Assembly (NCBI GenBank): GCA_041498815.1
Contig: JBGQJC010000038.1
Coordinates: 1-24,351 of the forward strand
Direction: 5' to 3'
DNA: 24,351 nucleotides
From: DATDPM01 sp041498815
Lineage (GTDB): Bacteria; Pseudomonadota; Alphaproteobacteria; DATDPM01
A program made the position numbers and the translations under genes. Shown here piece after piece: positions 19,105 to 24,351 of the stretch (positions within the stretch are counted from its first letter, which is position 1; every line of letters begins with the position of its first letter). Under the pieces are notes generated by a model. That model saw only the letters and a program-made list of their open reading frames with translations, did no database searches and was not told the origin of the DNA.

Positions 19105-21721
19105 TCGCCAGCAGCGTCAGGCCCAGGCCGAGGAAGGAAAACACCCGGTAAATGTCCTGCAGCTCCGAGGCGTCGTACAGGAACACCTTGCCGACCGTCA
19201 GGATCACGACGGCAAGCGAGGCGATGCGGATCATGGCGCTCTTGCGCAGCGTGCCCAAATACAGGAGCGCGCTGCCGAGCAGCAGCCAGGCGAGCGAATA
19301 GGCGTAGACCTCGACGTCGCCGGTCTCGCCCCCGGCAAGGTTGGAGCCGTGGAAGCCCTGGCGGATGAGGAGAGACAGAAGAACGAAAGTCAGAAGCATC
19401 ATCGCGGCTTGGCCGTATGCCTTCGCGGCGCCGGGCACAAAGCCGGGCAGCCGTTGCGCCGCGAGCCCGATCCAAAGGATCGGCAGGCCGTAAGTCACGA
19501 GAAGCCCGTTGACGACCGGCCATTCGCCGACCGCCTGATCCGACCAGAGCGGATTGGCGAGCAGCAAATCGAAATAGCCGATGCGAAAGAGGCAAATTGC
19601 GGCGAGCGCAAGGCCGCAGGCGGACACCGCGCGCCTGCCGAAGCGCCGGCCGAGCCAGAGGCAGCCCAGTCCGAACACGAACAGGACGTTGGTCACGGCG
19701 CCGCGCTCGATGAAGCCGGCGGTGATGTCCAGCACGTTTTGGCCGGCATGGAAAGCGTGGCGGGTGAGGTAATAGCCCATCAGGCCGAAGAGGGCGACGG
19801 ATGCCGTTTCCAGCGCCTGCACCAGATAGCCGTCCTTTTGCCGGCGCAGGAGATGGCCGGCGGCCGCGAAGAATAAAGCCGGCGCGCCGAGCTGAAATAC
19901 CGGCCAGTCGACGATCGGCAAATGCTTCTGAAGGTTCAGGTCGAGCTCGATCAGACTGAAGACGGTCAGCTGAATCAGCACGAGGATCTGCGGGATCAGC
20001 AGGTAGCCGAAGACGCCGGCAAGAACGCCGGCGAGCGGCCGCAGCGCCGCGATCTCGATCCTGGCGTTGATCCAGGCGACGGCCAGGACCTCGAGCGCGA
20101 AGGCGACCGGCAGGAAATCCCGGGGCAGCTCGATCGTCAGTCCAAGCGAGATGAACGCGGTGGCACTTGCGGCGTAGATGGCAAACAGATGTTGCCTGCC
20201 CGGCCGCCCGTCGGGCACTTTGGATGCCACGGTTTGCAGAGCGAAGACGCAGCCCGCGGCCAAGACGAGCGCCAAGATTCCCCAGAATCGGGGGATGCCA
20301 TCGGCGAGGCCGCTGTCGTGCAGCCGGAAATATCCGAGCAGATAGTAGCCGAGGGCGGTAGCTGCGGACAGGCCGGCCCAAATGCGCGGCTCCAAACTTC
20401 GAAATTGGAACATCTGGCCGGCGGCGACGAACAGCGCCGCGAAGGCGGCGAGCACGAGGGCAAAGCGCTCGGCGCCGGCGCCGGACCATGCCGCCAGCAT
20501 GACGACATTGACCGCCATCGACAGAAACGGGACCAGCCCGTAGAGCCGCTGGTTGAAAGCGGCGAGGCCGATGCCGCCAATTGAAAGCACCGCGAAAAAG
20601 CCCCATTCGGTCAATTCGAATCCGCTTTCCGCCGTGACCAGGCCGAGGAGCGCAAGCGCGCCGCCCAGCGTCAGATAGCTCAAGCCCGCTTCGAGATTGA
20701 TAAGGCCGAAAAGCGGCGTGGCCTTCGCGGACGTTTCCGCCTCGGCGCGGCGCTTCGACGCGGCCACGACCGTAGCACTCACCGCGATCAGGAACAGGGC
20801 GAGCCAGACCGAATCGTCCGCCGCGTAATGGCCGCCGAACAGCCACAGCAGCACCCATAGGAACGCGGCCAGCACCGCCGGGATTCCGAGCAGCCACCAC
20901 GACTCCTTGCGGATGACGGCAAACAGCCCCGCGGTGACGAAATAGAGGTAGATGAACAGCGTCGCCGCCTCGGGATGTTCGGAGCCGATCAGCGCGGGGG
21001 TGAGGAAGCCGCCGATCAGCCCCAGCAGTGCGATCGGCCGCCCGTGCCTGAGCGACAGGATCACCGCGCCGGCGGTGATCGCCGCCATCCCGATGAGGCC
21101 GAGCAGGGAGGGGATGAGGCCGTAAAGCGTGGTGGCGGCGAAGACGGAGACGTAAAAGTCGGCGATCCCGGCGCCGGTTAAGGCCTGGGCGATGCGGCGG
21201 CCGTCGGCAAGATCGGCCTTGCTTCGGACCCAATGGCCGGCGGCGAGAAGGCAGCAGCCGAAAATCCCGCCGAGGATCACCCGCACTTCGGGGCCGAGCA
21301 GCCCGCGCTCGATCGAGAATTTGACGAGAAAGAATCCCGCGAGCGCGAGCGCCACGCCGCCGATCCAGACGGCAAGGCGCGCCCCGAGCCGCTGTTCGAG
21401 CGCGGCGACGCCGTCCCGGGCAAGCTTCGGCGGGCCTGAGCTTCGAACCGGCGGAACGGGAGAAGATTTCCCGGCCCATTCCCGGGATGCGGACGGAGCC
21501 TGCGCGAGATCAGGCGGGGGCCATGCCGGAGCTTCGGGCGCGGCAAACGCATCCTGCGGGGCCGTGCTGTCCTCCGCCGGTTGCGCCGTGCTGGTTTGAA
21601 GCTTTCGTTCGAGATTGCGGACTCTGTCTTCGAGGCGGCGAATGGAACTTAGATTGATCCACGGCAGGATCACTGAGGCGAGAAAGAACAGCCCGATCGC
21701 AATCCCGAACAGGAACTCCAC
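19046..21721 (-). CDS. DUF2339 family multi-pass membrane protein
   Basis: The gene encodes 891 aa. The start is a GTG at 21721 (VEFLFGIAIGLFFLAS): GAGGGGGG lies five bases upstream and the N-terminal helix begins there, while upstream in-frame sequence is not protein-like. Helix 1 (3-22) is followed by a short coiled coil (IRRLEDRVRNLERKLQ), a Pro/Ala-rich linker to about 100, and then more than twenty hydrophobic helices starting ARLAVWIGGVALALAGFFLV. Typical DUF2339 blocks include LGPEVRVILGGIFG, EHPEAATLFIYLYFVTAGLF and the C-terminal LGTLRKSAMIRIASLAVVIL, TVGKVFLYDASELQDIYRVF. This is a large inner-membrane protein of unknown function. The gene lies exactly between the two direct repeats. 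Confidence 0.92.
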   Translation of the reverse strand: MEFLFGIAIGLFFLASVILPWINLSSIRRLEDRVRNLERKLQTSTAQPAEDSTAPQDAFAAPEAPAWPPPDLAQAPSASREWAGKSSPVPPVRSSGPPKLARDGVAALEQRLGARLAVWIGGVALALAGFFLVKFSIERGLLGPEVRVILGGIFGCCLLAAGHWVRSKADLADGRRIAQALTGAGIADFYVSVFAATTLYGLIPSLLGLIGMAAITAGAVILSLRHGRPIALLGLIGGFLTPALIGSEHPEAATLFIYLYFVTAGLFAVIRKESWWLLGIPAVLAAFLWVLLWLFGGHYAADDSVWLALFLIAVSATVVAASKRRAEAETSAKATPLFGLINLEAGLSYLTLGGALALLGLVTAESGFELTEWGFFAVLSIGGIGLAAFNQRLYGLVPFLSMAVNVVMLAAWSGAGAERFALVLAAFAALFVAAGQMFQFRSLEPRIWAGLSAATALGYYLLGYFRLHDSGLADGIPRFWGILALVLAAGCVFALQTVASKVPDGRPGRQHLFAIYAASATAFISLGLTIELPRDFLPVAFALEVLAVAWINARIEIAALRPLAGVLAGVFGYLLIPQILVLIQLTVFSLIELDLNLQKHLPIVDWPVFQLGAPALFFAAAGHLLRRQKDGYLVQALETASVALFGLMGYYLTRHAFHAGQNVLDITAGFIERGAVTNVLFVFGLGCLWLGRRFGRRAVSACGLALAAICLFRIGYFDLLLANPLWSDQAVGEWPVVNGLLVTYGLPILWIGLAAQRLPGFVPGAAKAYGQAAMMLLTFVLLSLLIRQGFHGSNLAGGETGDVEVYAYSLAWLLLGSALLYLGTLRKSAMIRIASLAVVILTVGKVFLYDASELQDIYRVFSFLGLGLTLLAISWFYTKFVFGQKNGGTAG

Positions 21722-21871
21722 CTTGCCCCCCTCGCGCGGCCGTCCCCGGCTTGCGGAGAATCCGCGGCCGCGCCCAACACCCACATGCCCCCCGGCAAAA
21801 TAGCCCACGCCACGGCAGCCGGGAAGCGCCGAAGGACTGTCAAGCGGGCGGCTCGCGCTTTTCCCGCCGCC

Positions 21872-22016
21872 GCGGTTGCGGCGGCGCCGAGGCTCGGCCA
21901 CAATCGGGCCAACATCGTGTGACATAGGGAATGCTTATGACGATGGCCGTGCGCATCCACGAGACCGGCGGGCCCGAGGTCTTGAAATACGAAAACATCG
22001 CGGTGCCGGCGCCGGG
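21872..22016 (+). repeat. right 145-bp direct repeat: qor promoter and first 27 codons
   Basis: Same orientation as the copy at 18896-19040, with a 2976-base offset. It includes TTGCGG (21876-21881), a 17-base spacer, CACAAT (21899-21904), AGGGA (21926-21930) and the qor ATG at 21937. Confidence 0.92.
21876..21904 (+). promoter_or_regulatory. qor promoter, TTGCGG-17-CACAAT
   Basis: Two partial sigma-70 hexamers at ideal 17-base spacing, 33 bases upstream of the qor ATG. Both are preserved in the left repeat (18900-18928), with the -35 as TTGCGT. Confidence 0.45.
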
Positions 22017-22911
22017 GCCGGGCGAGGCGCTGGTGCGCCACCGCGCCATCGGCGTCAACTTCATCGACACCTATCATCGAAGCGGCCTCTATAAGCTCGA
22101 CCGGCTCCCCGCCGTCATCGGCATGGAAGGGGCGGGGGTGGTCGAGGTGGTGGGGCAGGGGGTAAAATTCGTCAAGCCGGGCGACCGCGTCGCCTATGCC
22201 TCGCCGCCGCCCGGCTCTTACTCCGAAGCGCGGGTGATGCGCGCCGACCGCCTGATGGTTCTTCCCAAGGGTATTTCCGATGAAATGGCGGCGGGCATGA
22301 TGCTGAAGGGCATGACCGCGCAGTACCTGCTCCGCCGCACGCATAGAGTGACCAAGGGGACGCCTATTCTGATCCACGCCGCGGCCGGCGGCATGGGATT
22401 GCTGCTTTGCCAATGGGCGAAGCACTTGGGCGCCCTTGTCATCGGCACCGCCGGGAGCGAAGAAAAGGCGGCGCTCGCCCGCGCCCACGGCTGCGACCAT
22501 CCGATCCTTTACAAGGAGCAAGACGTCGCAGCCGAGGTCCGCGAGATCACCAAAGGCCAGGGCGTCGAAGTCGTCTATGACGGCGTCGGGCGCGATACCT
22601 TTGAGCGTTCGATCGAGGCGCTGTCGCTCCTCGGCCATCTCGTGCTTTACGGCCAGGCCTCGGGCCCGGTGCCGCCCTTCGATCTCTCCCGGCTCTCGGC
22701 CAAGTCGCTGACGGTCTCGCGGCCCGTGCTGTTCCACTACACCGCTTCGCGCCGCGATCTCGAAAAGTCCGCAAAGGAATTGTTCGCGGTGGTGGAAAGC
22801 GGCGCGGTGAAGATCGAGATCAATCACCGCTACGCGCTCAAAGACGCCGCGCAGGCCCACCGCGATTTGGAGTCCCGCAGGACCACGGGCTCGTCGATTC
22901 TGATTCCGTGA
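21937..22911 (+). CDS. qor: quinone oxidoreductase (zinc-independent MDR family)
   Basis: The gene encodes 324 aa. The ATG at 21937 is chosen for its AGGGA six bases upstream; ATGs at 21931 and 21943 are also in frame. The N-terminal GroES-like catalytic domain has VRIHETGGPEVLKYENI, GVNFIDTYHRSGLYK and PAVIGMEGAGVVEVVGQGV with no structural-zinc cysteine cluster. This is followed by the Rossmann domain with the dinucleotide motif AAAGGMGLLLCQWAK and GTAGSEEKAALA. The pattern matches E. coli QorA: NADPH-dependent one-electron reduction of quinones in the cytosol. The C-terminus (YALKDAAQAHRDLESRRTTG) is family-typical. Its promoter and first 27 codons are duplicated upstream. It converges on the glycerate 2-kinase across a structured repeat. 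Confidence 0.94.
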   Translation: MTMAVRIHETGGPEVLKYENIAVPAPGPGEALVRHRAIGVNFIDTYHRSGLYKLDRLPAVIGMEGAGVVEVVGQGVKFVKPGDRVAYASPPPGSYSEARVMRADRLMVLPKGISDEMAAGMMLKGMTAQYLLRRTHRVTKGTPILIHAAAGGMGLLLCQWAKHLGALVIGTAGSEEKAALARAHGCDHPILYKEQDVAAEVREITKGQGVEVVYDGVGRDTFERSIEALSLLGHLVLYGQASGPVPPFDLSRLSAKSLTVSRPVLFHYTASRRDLEKSAKELFAVVESGAVKIEINHRYALKDAAQAHRDLESRRTTGSSILIP

Positions 22912-22982
22912 CCCTCACCCCACCCCTCTCCCGCTGCGCGGGAGAGGGAGGGCCCCGGAGCATCGCTCCGGGAGGGTGAGGG
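22912..22982. repeat. cloverleaf-like intergenic repeat, probable bidirectional terminator
   Basis: Outer arms CCCTCACCC (22912-22920) and GGGTGAGGG (22974-22982) enclose two hairpins. One has 11-bp arms at 22924-22934 and 22938-22948; the other has 8-bp arms at 22954-22961 and 22965-22972. It fills the gap between two converging stop codons exactly. Dispersed repeats with this CCCTCACCC/CTCTCCCGC composition are common in proteobacterial genomes. Confidence 0.75.
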
Positions 22983-24347
22983 TCAATCCGCGATCAGCAG
23001 AATTTGTAAGTCGGCGACATTGGTGCCGGTGGCACCCGTGACGAGGAGGTCGCCGGAGAGCTCCAGCGCCCGGTAGGAATCGTTGTCGTCCAGAAGCGCC
23101 ACGGGATGGCTCCCTCGCGCCGCAATCCGGGAGAAACTCGCGGGGTCGATCACGCCGCCGGCGGCGTCGGTCGGCCCGTCGCGCCCGTCGGTGCCGCCCG
23201 AAAGAAACACCCAGCGGCCCGACAGCCCTTGTTCCTCCGCCGCGCAGGCGAAGGCGAGGGCCATTTCCTGGTTGCGCCCGCCCCGGCCCTTGCCCTTCAG
23301 CGTCACCGTCGTTTCGCCCCCGGCAATGAGGGCCATCGGCCGGGCGCCGCCGTGGCGCAGCGCGACCCCGGCCGCGGCGACCAAATCGGACGCCGCCTTC
23401 CGCGCCTCGCCGGTCAAACGGTCGTCATAGACGATGACGCGATATCCGGCGCGTTCCGCGGCGGCGCCGACGCTCTTGAGGCTCATGGCATTGGAGCCGA
23501 CGAGGGTCGCGGCGGCGCGGGCGAAGACGGGATCGCCGGGTTTCGGCGTTTCGGGAATGTCGCCCGCCAAACCCGTGGCGATGCGCCGGCGCACGGATGC
23601 GGGGATCTTGTCCCAGACGCCGCGGCGCGCCAGCGCGGCATGGGCGTCGTCGAATGTCGTGGGGTCGGGGACGGTCGGCCCGCTGGCGATGGTGCTGAGA
23701 TCGTCGCCCAAGACGTCCGAAAGAATGAGCGCGTGCAGATCGGCCGGATGCGCGAGGCGCGCCAGTCCGCCGCCCTTGAGCCTTGAGAGGTGCTTGCGCA
23801 CCGTGTTGATCTCGCCGATATCGGCGCCCGAAGCCAGAAGCAGATTGGTGGTCGCGATCTTGTCTTCGAAGGTGATGCCTTCGGCCGGATAGGGGAGAAG
23901 CGCCGAGCCCCCGCCGGAAATAAGCACCAGCACCAGCTCCCCCAATCGCGCCGCGCTTACCGCCTCGGCCACGACTTTTGCGGCGGCAACGCCGTTGGCG
24001 TCGGGCAGGGGATGGCCGGCGCCGATCACGGTGAAGCCGGGAAGCTCGGCCACGTTCTCGTAATTGGTTACGGCGATACCCGGCGCCTTGAACAAGGGCT
24101 TTGGCACGATGGCCGCGGCGCCGCTCGCCATGGCGATCGCCGCCTTGCCGAAGGCGACGATCGAAACCGACCGCCAGTCCGCGCTCCGGGTTTCCCCAGC
24201 CGTATCCCCGATGATCAGCTTGCCGCCACCGGTCGAGAGATGCCGCAATACCGCCGTCGCCGGGTCGGCCGCCACGACTCCGGCGCGAAACAACGCGACG
24301 GCGTCGGCGCGCAGACGCCCGGCCCAGGCCAGGGAGTCAATCGTCAT
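22983..24347 (-). CDS. gckA: glycerate 2-kinase, MOFRL family (type 2)
   Basis: The gene encodes 454 aa. The N-terminal domain has IVAFGKAAIAMA, VIGAGHPLPDANG, LVLISGGGSALLPYP (nucleotide/substrate loop), INTVRKHLSRLKGGGLA, and LSDVLGDDLSTIASGPTVPDP. The C-terminal MOFRL domain has MALIAGGETTVTLKGKGRGG, RNQEMALAFA, SGGTDGRDGPTDAAGG and DLLVTGATGTNVADLQILL. The enzyme uses ATP to phosphorylate glycerate to 2-phosphoglycerate in glyoxylate, serine-cycle or tartrate metabolism. Older annotations call it hydroxypyruvate reductase TtuD. The start at 24347 lies four bases from the window edge, so an upstream start cannot be excluded. Some members have a shorter N-terminus. It converges on qor. Confidence 0.93.
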   Translation of the reverse strand: MTIDSLAWAGRLRADAVALFRAGVVAADPATAVLRHLSTGGGKLIIGDTAGETRSADWRSVSIVAFGKAAIAMASGAAAIVPKPLFKAPGIAVTNYENVAELPGFTVIGAGHPLPDANGVAAAKVVAEAVSAARLGELVLVLISGGGSALLPYPAEGITFEDKIATTNLLLASGADIGEINTVRKHLSRLKGGGLARLAHPADLHALILSDVLGDDLSTIASGPTVPDPTTFDDAHAALARRGVWDKIPASVRRRIATGLAGDIPETPKPGDPVFARAAATLVGSNAMSLKSVGAAAERAGYRVIVYDDRLTGEARKAASDLVAAAGVALRHGGARPMALIAGGETTVTLKGKGRGGRNQEMALAFACAAEEQGLSGRWVFLSGGTDGRDGPTDAAGGVIDPASFSRIAARGSHPVALLDDNDSYRALELSGDLLVTGATGTNVADLQILLIAD

Positions 24348-24351
24348 GCCC

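Noticed and set aside
18837..21479. 880-aa open frame in another minus-strand frame of the DUF2339 gene
   Set aside because: Arg/Ala/Gly-rich shadow frame with no membrane helices or motifs; the DUF2339 frame is the coherent one.
21670..22860. 396-aa frame antisense to qor
   Set aside because: It lies opposite a strongly recognised gene and has no family pattern.

Overview
The window is GC-rich, densely packed chromosomal DNA from a Gram-negative bacterium. The gene content (YajQ, OmpW, TypA/BipA, YedK-type SOS peptidase, an ECF sigma/anti-sigma/metal-sensor operon, a MOFRL glycerate 2-kinase) fits an alphaproteobacterium; the order or genus cannot be fixed from sequence reading alone. No rRNA, tRNA or CRISPR array was seen.

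Layout. 1-2.3 kb: a small secreted Pro/Ser-rich protein whose stop codon lies in a tandem repeat, then OmpW and a PepSY-like periplasmic protein on the minus strand, each followed by an intrinsic terminator. 2.3-5.2 kb: a LysR regulator, converging on an EF-hand protein that is tightly coupled to yajQ, with a divergent phospholipid-methyltransferase-like gene. 5.2-9.5 kb: a secreted four-cysteine protein, typA with a recognisable promoter, a decamer array after its stop, DUF2630, a small two-helix membrane protein and an MddA-type methanethiol S-methyltransferase.

9.6-12.3 kb is the accessory part. It holds a RelE/ParE toxin with an XRE antitoxin, a C-terminal remnant of an IS1595/ISXO2-type transposase, and an AT-richer patch. 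That patch encodes a three-helix membrane protein, a small basic antisense ORF and a HEPN-like protein with an R-x4-H motif. A 65-aa gene follows, preceded by a perfect FNR/FixK box.

12.3-18 kb is core-like again: a class I methyltransferase, a small membrane protein, an APC/CAT amino-acid permease, a SprT-like zinc protein, a translationally coupled ECF sigma / anti-sigma / CpxP-like operon, and a YedK/HMCES protein with all four expected active-site residues. 18.1-24.35 kb: a lower-GC conserved secreted protein, then a DUF2339 multi-pass membrane protein bracketed by two ~94% identical 145-bp direct repeats. The right repeat is the promoter and first 27 codons of a quinone oxidoreductase gene; the left is an orphan copy. 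A cloverleaf-like intergenic repeat separates that gene from a convergent glycerate 2-kinase.

The observations most worth follow-up are: the direct repeats that could excise DUF2339 and restore an intact qor; the in-frame series of UGA-C stops in the first gene; the apparently leaderless toxin with palindromes over its promoter; the membrane-protein/HEPN pair beside an IS scar; and the FNR box controlling an unknown 65-aa gene.
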